Assembly: GCA_018710805.1 (NCBI GenBank) | Contig: DVJG01000163.1 | Coordinates: 1 to 7,415 of the forward strand | Direction of reading: 5' to 3' | DNA length: 7,415 nt | DNA from: Candidatus Faecousia faecipullorum | Lineage (GTDB): Bacteria; Bacillota; Clostridia; Oscillospirales; Oscillospiraceae | Part shown: piece by piece, positions 1-6,297 of the stretch | Layout: every line of letters starts with the position of its first letter | Position numbering within the stretch: position 1 is the stretch's first letter | Position numbers and translations under genes: made by a program | The notes under the pieces: generated by a model | Databases searched by the model: none | What the model was told of the DNA's origin: nothing | The model's input: the letters and a program-made list of their open reading frames with translations, nothing else

Positions 1-18
1 AAAAAGGAGCAAATCACA

Positions 19-822
19 ATGAAGAAAATCATCGCTGCCATTCTGGCTCTGGGGCTTCTGCTGGCCCTGGCCGGCTGCGGCAAGCAGGAGCAGACCCCCT
101 CCTCCGGGGACCTTTTAAAAGACATTCAGGACAGAGGCACCATCATTGTGGCCATGGAAGGAACCTGGGCTCCCTGGACCTATCATGACGAACAGGACAA
201 TCTGGTGGGCTATGACGTAGAGGTTGCCAAGGCCATTGCCGAAAAACTGGGCGTCACCGCTGAGTTTGTGGAGGGCGAATGGGACGGCCTGCTGGCCGGC
301 CTCTCCGCCGGACGGTATGATATCATGGTCAACGGCGTGGACATCGACCCGGAGCGCCAGGAAAGCTACGACTTCTCCACCCCCTACGCCTTTAATCGCA
401 CCGCCATCATCACTTCCGGTTCCAACGATTCCATCGAGTCTCTGGAAGACCTCTCCGGCAAGCACACCGCCAACACCATTTCCTCCACCTACGCAAAGTT
501 GGCTGAGGAATACGGCGCCGAAGTCACCGGCGTGGACGATCTGAACCAGACCTTTGAGCTTCTGCTCAGCGGCCGCATCGACGCCACCCTCAACGCCGAA
601 ATGACTTACTACGACTACATGAAAGCCCACCCCGACGCCGATATCAAAATCGCCGTTCTCACCGAAGATGCCAACGAGATTGGCATCCCCATGCGTAAGG
701 GTGAGGAAACCGCCGCACTGCGGGAGGCCATCAACAAAGCCCTTTCCGAGCTGGACGCCGACGGCACACTATCTGCACTGTCTCTTAAATACTTCGGAAC
801 CGACATTTCCAAGAAACCCTAA
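19..822 (+). CDS. Amino-acid ABC transporter substrate-binding lipoprotein (SBP family 3)
   Basis: A 267-residue extracytoplasmic solute receptor that would deliver a polar amino acid to an ABC importer. The start is set by AAGGAG at 4-9, nine bases before the ATG. Residues 1-20 form a lipoprotein signal (MKK, hydrophobic stretch, lipobox LAGC) with C20 as the lipidated cysteine. The mature part has the family-3 bilobed layout: the GTWAPWTY strand near 48-55, GYDVEVAKAIAEKLG near 64-78, and DPER followed by YDFSTPY at 110-123. R113 sits where family members bind the ligand alpha-carboxylate. The second lobe has GRIDATLNAE at 185-194; many relatives carry Asp at the position of A193, so the ligand amino-group contact may differ. 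The length is normal. A terminator follows directly, so permease and ATPase genes, if linked, lie upstream of the window. The ligand cannot be named; cystine-type or other polar amino acids are possible. Confidence 0.93.
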   Translation: MKKIIAAILALGLLLALAGCGKQEQTPSSGDLLKDIQDRGTIIVAMEGTWAPWTYHDEQDNLVGYDVEVAKAIAEKLGVTAEFVEGEWDGLLAGLSAGRYDIMVNGVDIDPERQESYDFSTPYAFNRTAIITSGSNDSIESLEDLSGKHTANTISSTYAKLAEEYGAEVTGVDDLNQTFELLLSGRIDATLNAEMTYYDYMKAHPDADIKIAVLTEDANEIGIPMRKGEETAALREAINKALSELDADGTLSALSLKYFGTDISKKP

Positions 823-830
823 ACACCGCC

Positions 831-873
831 ATACGGGGACAGGTCCTTGATCTGTCCCCGTATCTTTTCATTT
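831..873 (+). terminator. Intrinsic terminator after the substrate-binding protein gene
   Basis: A perfect 12-bp inverted repeat (ATACGGGGACAG at 831-842 and its complement at 852-863) with a 9-base loop is followed by the T-rich run CTTTTCATTT. It starts nine bases after the stop codon of the upstream gene and ends just before the lar promoter, so it separates the two transcription units. Confidence 0.85.
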
Positions 874-899
874 ACACCGGGTTTCGGCTATGATATAAT
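871..899 (+). promoter_or_regulatory. Sigma-A-type promoter of the larEBC operon
   Basis: TTTACA at 871-876 (-35) and TATAAT at 894-899 (-10) are separated by exactly 17 bases. TG at 891-892 gives an extended -10 (TGATATAAT). The expected transcription start is near 906, giving a short leader of about 24 bases. No obvious operator palindrome is seen in the leader, so the sequence suggests strong, possibly constitutive, expression. Confidence 0.85.
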
Positions 900-929
900 G
901 GAGAAAATTTTGGTTAAGGACACAGACAC

Positions 930-1676
930 ATGGAGCTTTCGGAATTTTTTTCGGCACATCCCAAGGCCGCACTGGGGTTTTCCGGCGGAGTGGACTCGGC
1001 ATACCTTTTGTATGCCGCGGTGAAGGCCGGGGCCAATGTACAACCCTATTTTATCAAAACCGCCTTTCAGCCAGCCTTTGAGCTGGAAGACGCCCAGCAT
1101 CTGGCCAGGGAATTGGGCGTCTCTCTTCGCATAATCCAATTGGACATCCTATCCGACGCAGCCGTTGCGACAAATCCGGCAGACCGCTGCTACCACTGCA
1201 AAAAAAGGCTCTTTGGGGCGCTGAAAAAACAGGCTCTGGCGGATGGGTACACCCTTCTTTTAGACGGGACCAACGCTTCCGATGATCTTACGGATCGGCC
1301 GGGATTTCGGGCTCTGGAGGAACTGGAAGTGAGATCCCCCCTGCGGGAGTGTGGATTAACCAAAGCCGAAATCCGGCAGCTGTCCCAAAAGGCGGGGCTT
1401 TTCACCTGGTGCAAGCCCGCCTATGCGTGCCTTGCCACCCGAATTCCCTGGGGCAATGCGATTACGCCGGAACTTCTGCAAAAGGTGGAAAACGGGGAAA
1501 ACGCCCTGTTCCGGCTGGGTTTTTCTGACCTGCGGGTGCGCCTTTTCCATGACGCCGCGCGGATTCAGCTGCCCGACGGGCAGTTGCAGGCGGCGATTGA
1601 AAAGCGCGAGGCAATTATGGAGGCCCTTCGGCCCTGGTTTGACACGGTCCTGCTGGACCTGAACGGGAGGAACTGA
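930..1676 (+). CDS. larE: LarE, ATP-dependent sulfur transferase of nickel-pincer cofactor synthesis
   Basis: A 248-residue cytoplasmic enzyme of the PP-loop family. LarE adenylylates the two carboxylates of pyridinium-3,5-dicarboxylate mononucleotide and converts them to thiocarboxylates. The PP-loop motif SGGVDS is at 18-23. DRCYHCKK (C87, C90) and DGTNASDD near 112-119 match the family. The WCKPAYACLATRIPWG block at 160-175 holds C161 and C167; C167 aligns, by motif, with the sacrificial cysteine (C176) of the Lactiplantibacillus plantarum enzyme. C141 (RECGLTK) is a further cysteine in a segment that is often RxAGLTK in homologues. Several cysteines raise the possibility of the [4Fe-4S]-dependent LarE type rather than the self-sacrificing type. 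A modest RBS (AAGGA at 916-920) precedes the ATG. First gene of the operon; its TGA is one base before the larB start. Confidence 0.93.
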   Translation: MELSEFFSAHPKAALGFSGGVDSAYLLYAAVKAGANVQPYFIKTAFQPAFELEDAQHLARELGVSLRIIQLDILSDAAVATNPADRCYHCKKRLFGALKKQALADGYTLLLDGTNASDDLTDRPGFRALEELEVRSPLRECGLTKAEIRQLSQKAGLFTWCKPAYACLATRIPWGNAITPELLQKVENGENALFRLGFSDLRVRLFHDAARIQLPDGQLQAAIEKREAIMEALRPWFDTVLLDLNGRN

Positions 1677-1677
1677 A

Positions 1678-2436
1678 ATGGAACAAAAAGAATTGCGGTC
1701 CCTGCTCCATGGGGTGGCCGACGGCACAGTGGATATTGAAAGCGCCCTGCTGAAACTGAAAGAAGCCCCCTTTGAGGACCTGGGCTTTGCCAAAGTGGAC
1801 CACCACCGCTCCATTCGCCAGGGACTGGCAGAAGTCATTTACGGCGCCGGAAAAACACCGGAGCAAATTCGTGCCATTGCCGCGTCCATGGTCCGGGAAG
1901 GTCAGAAAACTGTTCTCATCACCCGCATGAGCCCCGAGGCTGCGGCGTATGTAGGTGATTCCCTGCCCCTGACCTATGACGAACTAAGCGGTATCGGTAT
2001 TGTGGGAAGCCTCCCGGAACCCGGCGGCATCGGGAAAATCGTAGTCGCCACCGGGGGCACCAGCGACATGAAGGTTGCAGAGGAAGCGGCGAAAACCGCC
2101 GAAGCCTTCGGAAACGAAGTCGTTCGGCTCTACGATGTAGGGATCGCGGGACTGCATCGGCTCCTTGCCCACCGGGAACAGATCATGTCCGCCAGGGTTA
2201 TCATCGCCATTGCGGGCATGGAAGGGGCTTTGGCCTCGGTCATCGGCGGACTGGCAGACTGCCCCGTCATCGCCGTGCCAACCAGCGTTGGCTACGGCGC
2301 CAGCTTTGGCGGGCTTGCGGCGCTTCTGTCCATGCTGAACTCCTGCGCCAGCGGGGTCAGTGTTGTAAACATCGACAACGGCTTTGGGGCCGGATATCTC
2401 GCCAGTATGATCAACCATATGGAGGGCAGAAAATGA
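1678..2436 (+). CDS. larB: LarB, pyridinium-3,5-biscarboxylic acid mononucleotide synthase
   Basis: A 252-residue protein that performs the first NPN-cofactor step: carboxylation of the pyridinium ring of nicotinic acid adenine dinucleotide with release of AMP. Residues about 38-60 (VDHHRSIRQGLAEVIYGAGK) are the typical LarB N-terminal segment. Residues about 119-245 form the PurE (AIR carboxylase)-like domain with ATGGTSD at 124-130, YDVGIAGLHR at 152-161, the MEGALASVIGGL helix at 181-192 and PTSVGYGASFGG at 201-212. C223 in LNSCASGV corresponds to the cysteine that forms the covalent adduct with the pyridinium substrate in the characterised enzyme (C221 there). The length is typical. GGGAGG at 1665-1670 is the RBS. 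The gene starts one base after larE and overlaps larC in an ATGA junction, indicating translational coupling. Confidence 0.95.
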   Translation: MEQKELRSLLHGVADGTVDIESALLKLKEAPFEDLGFAKVDHHRSIRQGLAEVIYGAGKTPEQIRAIAASMVREGQKTVLITRMSPEAAAYVGDSLPLTYDELSGIGIVGSLPEPGGIGKIVVATGGTSDMKVAEEAAKTAEAFGNEVVRLYDVGIAGLHRLLAHREQIMSARVIIAIAGMEGALASVIGGLADCPVIAVPTSVGYGASFGGLAALLSMLNSCASGVSVVNIDNGFGAGYLASMINHMEGRK

Positions 2437-3611
2437 AAACGCTATACTTGGACTGCCAAATGGGCGCGGCGGGAGATATGCTGGCTGCAGCTCTTCTGGA
2501 GCTGTGCCCGGACAAAGAGGAAATGCTCCGCAGACTGAACGCCCTGGGTCTGCCCGGGGTTCGTTATCAGGCTGAAAAAAGTGTCAAATGCGGCATTCTG
2601 GGGACCCATCTTTCCGTCACCGTAGACGGCGAAGAAGAGGGGGAACACCATCATGACCATCACCAGCACCACCATGCGCACCATGGGCTCCATGACATCC
2701 GGCACATCGTGTCCCATCTGGAAATTCCGGAAGCTGTTCGGGAGGACGTGATGGCGGTTTATGACTGCATTGCCCAGGCGGAAAGCCGGGTTCATGGCGT
2801 CGCGGTGGAGCAAATTCACTTTCATGAAGTGGGGGCCATGGATGCCGTGGCGGATGTAACGGCAGTGTGTCTTCTGATGCACGCACTGGGCAATCCCAAA
2901 GTGGCGGCCTCCCCGATTCACGTGGGTTCCGGCCAGGTCCATTGTGCCCACGGGGTCCTTCCTGTTCCGGCCCCTGCCACGGCGCTTCTGCTGGAAGGGA
3001 TTCCCACCTACGGCGGCAGCATTCGGGGCGAGCTGTGTACTCCCACAGGTGCCGCATTGCTCCGACATTTCGTATCGGAATTTGGGCCCCAGCCAGCTAT
3101 GGTGGTAGAGAAAATCGGCTACGGCTGCGGGAAAAAGGATTTTGAGCGTCCGAATTGTGTCCGCGCCATGCTGGGACAATCTCAAGGCACCCAGGGAGAC
3201 ATCTGGGAACTGGCCTGCAATCTGGATGACATTACCGGGGAAGAAGTTGGATTTGCCATGGAGCGGCTTTTGGAAGCCGGGGCTTTGGATGTCTATACAA
3301 CAGCAATCGGCATGAAGAAAAACCGCCCCGGGGTACTGCTGACCTGTCTGTGCCAGGAGCAGCAGCGCGACGCCATGGTGAAGCTTCTCTTCCTGTACAC
3401 CACCACCCTAGGGGTCCGGGAGCGGCCTTGGAGCCGCCGGACTTTGGCGCGCACCATGGAAACCCGAGACACGGAATACGGCCCCGTTCGGGTTAAAACC
3501 GTCTCAGGCTTCGGGGTTCAGCGGGAAAAAGCGGAATTTGAAGATCTGGCCCGGATTGCACGGGATAAGGGCATCTCCCTCCGTCAAGCGGCAGAGGCAG
3601 CAAAAAAATAA
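2433..3611 (+). CDS. larC: LarC, nickel insertase (CTP-dependent cyclometallase), single-frame form
   Basis: A 392-residue enzyme that inserts nickel into the bisthiocarboxylated mononucleotide to finish the NPN cofactor. Family hallmarks in order: LYLDCQMGAAGDMLAAAL at 4-21, a His-rich segment at 72-84 (10 of 13 residues His), HFHEVGAMDAVADV at 129-142, CTPTGAALL at 202-210, NLDDITGEEVG at 263-273, MKKNRPG at 294-300, and the C-terminal metal-binding region ending around 361-376. The His-rich loop probably gathers or stores Ni(II). In Lactiplantibacillus plantarum the gene is split into larC1 and larC2 joined by ribosomal frameshifting; here the whole protein is one open frame. GGAGG at 2421-2425 is the RBS, and the ATG overlaps the larB stop. 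Last gene of the operon, followed four bases later by a terminator. Confidence 0.95.
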   Translation: MKTLYLDCQMGAAGDMLAAALLELCPDKEEMLRRLNALGLPGVRYQAEKSVKCGILGTHLSVTVDGEEEGEHHHDHHQHHHAHHGLHDIRHIVSHLEIPEAVREDVMAVYDCIAQAESRVHGVAVEQIHFHEVGAMDAVADVTAVCLLMHALGNPKVAASPIHVGSGQVHCAHGVLPVPAPATALLLEGIPTYGGSIRGELCTPTGAALLRHFVSEFGPQPAMVVEKIGYGCGKKDFERPNCVRAMLGQSQGTQGDIWELACNLDDITGEEVGFAMERLLEAGALDVYTTAIGMKKNRPGVLLTCLCQEQQRDAMVKLLFLYTTTLGVRERPWSRRTLARTMETRDTEYGPVRVKTVSGFGVQREKAEFEDLARIARDKGISLRQAAEAAKK

Positions 3612-3614
3612 CAG

Positions 3615-3646
3615 AACCGGGCAATGGGGGTTCCCATTGCCCGGTT
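3615..3646. terminator. Bidirectional terminator between convergent larC and aldo/keto reductase genes
   Basis: A perfect 14-bp stem (AACCGGGCAATGGG at 3615-3628, complement at 3633-3646) with a 4-base GGTT loop. Reading on the minus strand, the stem is followed within a few bases by a run of seven T (plus-strand A run at 3602-3608), so termination of the minus-strand gene is best supported. On the plus strand only TTT follows directly, with a second T run further on (3666-3671). The stem begins three bases after the larC stop, and its last base is shared with the stop codon of the opposing gene. Confidence 0.85.
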
Positions 3647-4443
3647 TACCATCCAAAAAGGGAGGTTTTTTGGTCAAGCGCTGCAATTTCCATCAATTCT
3701 TGGTCATCCAGTATAAAATCAAAAATATGCAAGTTTTCCATCATGCGTTCCCTGGAGGCGGATTTGGGAATCACAGGGATTCCGCACTGCACCAGGTATT
3801 TAAGGGCAATCTGTGCAGCGGTCTTTCCGTGGCGGTGAGCGACTGCGTTCAACACCGGGTCTTCAAAAATGGAGCGGCGGCCCTGGATGAAGGGGGCCCA
3901 GCCCTGCATCACCGTACCGTGTGCATTCAGGATTTCTTTCAGTTCCCGCCGGGGGTGATAGACATGGCTTTCCACCTGGTTCACCACCGGAACAATCCCG
4001 CAATTTTTGAGAAACTCCTCATATTCCTGGGCGCTGAAGTTGGAGATGCCGATGGCTCTGGCTGTGCCGTTTTCCAAGGCCTCCTTGCAGGCTTCGTACA
4101 TTTCCAAGGCAGCGTCGTAGGGCTCATGAATGAGAAGCAGGTCTACATAGTCCAGCTTCAGCGTTTCCAGGGACTGGGCAATGCCTGCTTTTGCCTTTTC
4201 ATAAGAGGCGTTTGGCTCGTGGAGCTTGGTGGTCACGAAAATCTCCCGGCGCGGCAAGCCGCTTTCTCCGATGGCCTGCCCTACAATGCGCTCATTTTCG
4301 TACATCTGCGCCGTGTCCAGCAGGCGGCAGCCAACTTCCAGCGCGGTCAAAATGGTGTTTTTACCCGCTTCGCCCCGAAGCTGCCAGGTACCAAACCCCA
4401 CCATGGGTATTTTTGCGCCTGTATTCAACATCACATACTGCAT
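3646..4443 (-). CDS. Aldo/keto reductase, NADPH-dependent (2,5-diketogluconate/glyoxal reductase-like)
   Basis: A 265-residue cytoplasmic TIM-barrel oxidoreductase that reduces carbonyls (aldehydes, diketones, possibly methylglyoxal) with NADPH. The catalytic tetrad is complete: D43 (LLDTAQ), Y48, K73 (TTKL) and H106 (IHEPYD). GISNFS at 132-137, NQVESH at 155-160 and the cofactor-binding IPKSASRERMMEN at 225-237 (K227, S228, R231, N237) are classic. The length is slightly short but normal for the bacterial AKR5-like group. The start is supported by AAAGGG five bases upstream of the ATG. It lies 27 bases downstream of the exonuclease gene on the same strand, across a strong hairpin, so it may depend on read-through or on a promoter I could not identify. 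The physiological substrate cannot be told from sequence. Confidence 0.93.
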   Translation of the reverse strand: MQYVMLNTGAKIPMVGFGTWQLRGEAGKNTILTALEVGCRLLDTAQMYENERIVGQAIGESGLPRREIFVTTKLHEPNASYEKAKAGIAQSLETLKLDYVDLLLIHEPYDAALEMYEACKEALENGTARAIGISNFSAQEYEEFLKNCGIVPVVNQVESHVYHPRRELKEILNAHGTVMQGWAPFIQGRRSIFEDPVLNAVAHRHGKTAAQIALKYLVQCGIPVIPKSASRERMMENLHIFDFILDDQELMEIAALDQKTSLFGW

Positions 4444-4457
4444 ATGTTCCCTTTCAG

Positions 4458-4487
4458 AAAATCCGGAAGCTCAGGCTTCCGGATTTT
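4458..4487 (-). terminator. Hairpin spanning the exonuclease stop codon (terminator or attenuator)
   Basis: A 13-bp perfect stem (4458-4470 with 4475-4487) and a 4-base loop. Read on the minus strand it is AAAATCCGGAAGC, loop CTGA, then GCTTCCGGATTTT. The TGA stop codon of the exonuclease lies in the loop. The 3' arm ends in TTTT, which can act as a short U-tract, but no longer U-run follows. The aldo/keto reductase RBS begins only a few bases beyond. It could terminate most transcripts, protect an mRNA end, or set relative expression of the two genes. Confidence 0.6.
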
Positions 4488-5472
4488 GGTTTGCGTCTGG
4501 TTTTGGACCCGTGCGGCGGCGACGGCGACGGCGGGGACGGGAGGCGTCCTGGGGATCGGCCTTTTCTACCCGCCGTGCATAGGCTTCGGCAGCCTCGGAG
4601 GTCGCCTCATAGGTCAGACGGCTGACCCGAACCGGACCGCCTTCCTGCTGAGAAAGGCGTACCCGAATCAAAAACTTTCCGTGCTCCGGGCAGGTAGCCA
4701 GGTCCATGTACCGATGCCCCGGCTGGGCAAACCATCGGGAACTCAGCATCCGATTTCCGCAAATGGGACACAGGTTTTCTTCCCCGGACATGGCGGCCAG
4801 GGCTGCGTGCTTATCGGGGTAATCGTAGAACACCTGTCTGGCAATGCATCCGGGAAGCTCGGCTCCGTGGAAGCCGTTTTCGTGGCTTTTCAGGGCCTGG
4901 TCATACTCGTCGGCACCGCGTTTCAAATCCAGCCGGGCACAGATCAAGGCAGTGTGATAGGCGTCGCCAAGGGCATCATGGGCAGGGCGGCTGGCCTCGA
5001 TGCCAAAGGCCTCCATGGCGGTTTTCAGGGCCTTCTGGGAGTTGGAGCCGTCGGTCTGGGCATTGAACATCATCTGGGCATTGTACCAGCGGTCAGTGAA
5101 GGACGTGTCCAGGTTGTAAATCTGCAGATTTTCCCGGAGAATCCCAATATCGTCAAAGCCCCAGGTCAGAAAAACGATATCCTCCCCGCACCAGGAGCGA
5201 AACTGCTCCATTGCCTCAGGGAATGTCACGCCCTCTTCCCGAAGTCTGGCCTCTTTGATGCCCGTAAGCTTACTGACCCGGCGGTTCAGGTGCCGGAAGA
5301 ATTTTGGCTTAATCATAATCTGGAATTCGTCCGCCACCTGCTGGTCTTCCGTAACCCGGACGGCGCCAATCTGGATGATTTCCCCCCGCATGGCCACGGG
5401 CAGGACTTTCTTGCTGGAAGGCGAGCCGGGCCATGGCTGATTCCACTCCATATCCAATACGATATAGTTCAT
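4471..5472 (-). CDS. DEDDh-family 3'-5' exonuclease with C-terminal zinc-finger-like segment and Arg tail
   Basis: A 333-residue protein, recognised as a DnaQ/KapD-like 3'-5' exonuclease from its motifs. Exo I is LDMEW (D7, E9), Exo II is TWGFDD (D108 most likely), and Exo III is HDALGDA (H165, D170); all catalytic residues for two-metal hydrolysis of DNA or RNA 3' ends are present. After the nuclease domain (about 1-183), residues 235-264 contain CPIC and CPEH (C235, C238, C261, H264), a plausible zinc site. The C-terminus has seven consecutive Arg (314-320) then a polar tail, suggesting nucleic-acid binding. The start is at 5472 rather than an in-frame ATG at 5550 because GAGG sits eight bases before this ATG, the protein then begins right before the Exo I strand, and the -10 box lies inside the longer version. 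Substrate unknown; RNA-processing (ERI1/KapD-like) or DNA repair roles are possible. Confidence 0.88.
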   Translation of the reverse strand: MNYIVLDMEWNQPWPGSPSSKKVLPVAMRGEIIQIGAVRVTEDQQVADEFQIMIKPKFFRHLNRRVSKLTGIKEARLREEGVTFPEAMEQFRSWCGEDIVFLTWGFDDIGILRENLQIYNLDTSFTDRWYNAQMMFNAQTDGSNSQKALKTAMEAFGIEASRPAHDALGDAYHTALICARLDLKRGADEYDQALKSHENGFHGAELPGCIARQVFYDYPDKHAALAAMSGEENLCPICGNRMLSSRWFAQPGHRYMDLATCPEHGKFLIRVRLSQQEGGPVRVSRLTYEATSEAAEAYARRVEKADPQDASRPRRRRRRRTGPKPDANQNPEA

Positions 5473-5506
5473 GTGCGATACCTCGTGAATTTTACAATCT
5501 TTGGAT

Positions 5507-5536
5507 ATCATATCACATGAATGGCCTGTCTGTAAA
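5507..5536 (-). promoter_or_regulatory. Promoter of the exonuclease gene
   Basis: On the minus strand TTTACA (plus 5531-5536) and TATGAT (plus 5507-5512) are 18 bases apart, with TG one base before the -10 box (extended -10). Transcription would start near 5500, leaving a leader of about 28 bases to the ATG at 5472. It follows the rubrerythrin terminator, so the exonuclease is an independent transcription unit. Confidence 0.7.
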
Positions 5537-5556
5537 CAGAAAGTTCTCAAGTTTTA

Positions 5557-5584
5557 GAAAATGTCCTCCGGAACCGGAGGACAT
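5557..5584 (-). terminator. Rubrerythrin terminator
   Basis: An inverted repeat of 11 bp (ATGTCCTCCGG at 5561-5571, complement at 5574-5584; loop effectively four bases) starts three bases after the rubrerythrin stop codon when read on the minus strand. It is followed by a short T run (TTTCT). The stem is strong and the U-tract short. Confidence 0.75.
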
Positions 5585-5587
5585 CTC

Positions 5588-6184
5588 TTATTTCATCATG
5601 GGTTTTCTTTCCAGTTCGCCCTCCTGCCAGCCTGCGGACTTTCCGCAGATGGGACACGGGTCACAGGCCCGGATGCCCTCGTAGGTATAGCCGCAGTTCA
5701 GGCAGCGCCAGCGGATGGGACTTTCCTTTTCCACAAGGTGGCCGCTTTGCAGCTGCTGTTCCAGAGAGGCAAACTGCAAATGATGGGTCCCCTCCACCCG
5801 GGTGATCTGCATAAAGAGAAGCGCCGCCTCTTTAAATCCTTCCCGGCGGGCACACTCGGCAAAAGCGGGATACACGGTATCGTGTTCCTCCTGCTCGCCT
5901 TTGGCGGCGTAGGAGAGATTTTGGAGCGTGGTGCCCAGCTGGAAGGGATACCCTGCGGAAAATTCGATATTCTCCCCCAGTCCGCCAAGCTTTTCCATCA
6001 TTTCCAGGAATTCCTCTGCGTGGACGGCCTCGTTGGCGGCTGTCTCCTCAAAGACTCGGGCCAGCCATTCATAGCCCTCCTTTCGGGCGATTTTTGCATA
6101 GACCGTATAGCGGTTCCTGGCCTGGGATTCCCCGGCGAAGGAACGGGCTAGGTTGATTCTGGTTTTGCTTTGAATAAAATCCAT
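5588..6184 (-). CDS. Rubrerythrin
   Basis: A 198-residue non-haem iron protein that reduces hydrogen peroxide in the cytoplasm of anaerobes, using electrons passed through its rubredoxin-like domain. The N-terminal ferritin-like four-helix domain (about 5-145) carries the diiron ligands E19 (AGESQARNRY), E52 and H55 (NEAVH), E97 and E100 (KGEQEEH), E131 and H134 (EGTHH). The C-terminal rubredoxin-like domain binds one iron through C161, C164, C177 and C180 (CLNC, CPIC). The order is that of classical rubrerythrin. The start at 6184 has AAGGGG eight bases upstream and begins with the conserved segment preceding RSFAGES; the frame stays open to 6373 but that extension would translate the upstream terminator hairpin. 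The extra C174 within the rubredoxin loop is not a usual ligand. A clear promoter could not be identified in the 65 bases upstream. Monocistronic, by its flanking terminators. Confidence 0.95.
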   Translation of the reverse strand: MDFIQSKTRINLARSFAGESQARNRYTVYAKIARKEGYEWLARVFEETAANEAVHAEEFLEMMEKLGGLGENIEFSAGYPFQLGTTLQNLSYAAKGEQEEHDTVYPAFAECARREGFKEAALLFMQITRVEGTHHLQFASLEQQLQSGHLVEKESPIRWRCLNCGYTYEGIRACDPCPICGKSAGWQEGELERKPMMK

Positions 6185-6248
6185 GGTGTCGTCCCCTTTC
6201 TTTTGGTATTTTTTCCATGAAAAGGAGAATTTATTCCATATCTCAGCG

Positions 6249-6284
6249 CGAAAAAGCCGGGCATTTTTCTGCCCGGCTTTTTCG
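6249..6284. terminator. Strong intrinsic terminator after the zinc-ribbon gene
   Basis: A 15-bp perfect stem (6249-6263 with 6270-6284) around a 6-base loop, with GCCGGGCA in the GC core flanked by A5 on one side and T5 on the other. This A-tract/T-tract layout can work on both strands; by gene order it ends the minus-strand zinc-ribbon gene, whose stop is 13 bases before it, and insulates the rubrerythrin gene. Confidence 0.88.
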
Positions 6285-6297
6285 ACCATAGGATGAT

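Noticed and set aside
2650..2690. The CAC/CAT-rich stretch as a possible repeat or tandem array.
   Set aside because: It encodes the His-rich loop typical of LarC; codons are mixed and it is not an independent DNA repeat.
4500..4545. The GGCGAC-like short repeat as a possible microsatellite or replication slippage site.
   Set aside because: It is explained by the run of Arg codons at the end of the exonuclease; slippage variation is possible but nothing here shows it.
3538..5520. A 660-codon open frame on the plus strand, starting inside larC and lying antisense to the reductase and exonuclease genes.
   Set aside because: It covers two minus-strand genes with complete catalytic motifs, crosses the larC stop, the bidirectional terminator and the intercistronic hairpin, and its protein shows no recognisable domain. 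It is a composition-driven antisense shadow of GC-rich genes.
5473..5550. A 26-residue N-terminal extension of the exonuclease.
   Set aside because: The -10 box of its likely promoter lies inside this stretch, and the ATG at 5472 has a GAGG at good spacing directly before the Exo I motif.
6185..6248. A possible peroxide-responsive (PerR-like) operator upstream of rubrerythrin.
   Set aside because: The AT-rich stretch does not contain a convincing 7-1-7 palindrome, and I could not settle on -35 and -10 boxes.
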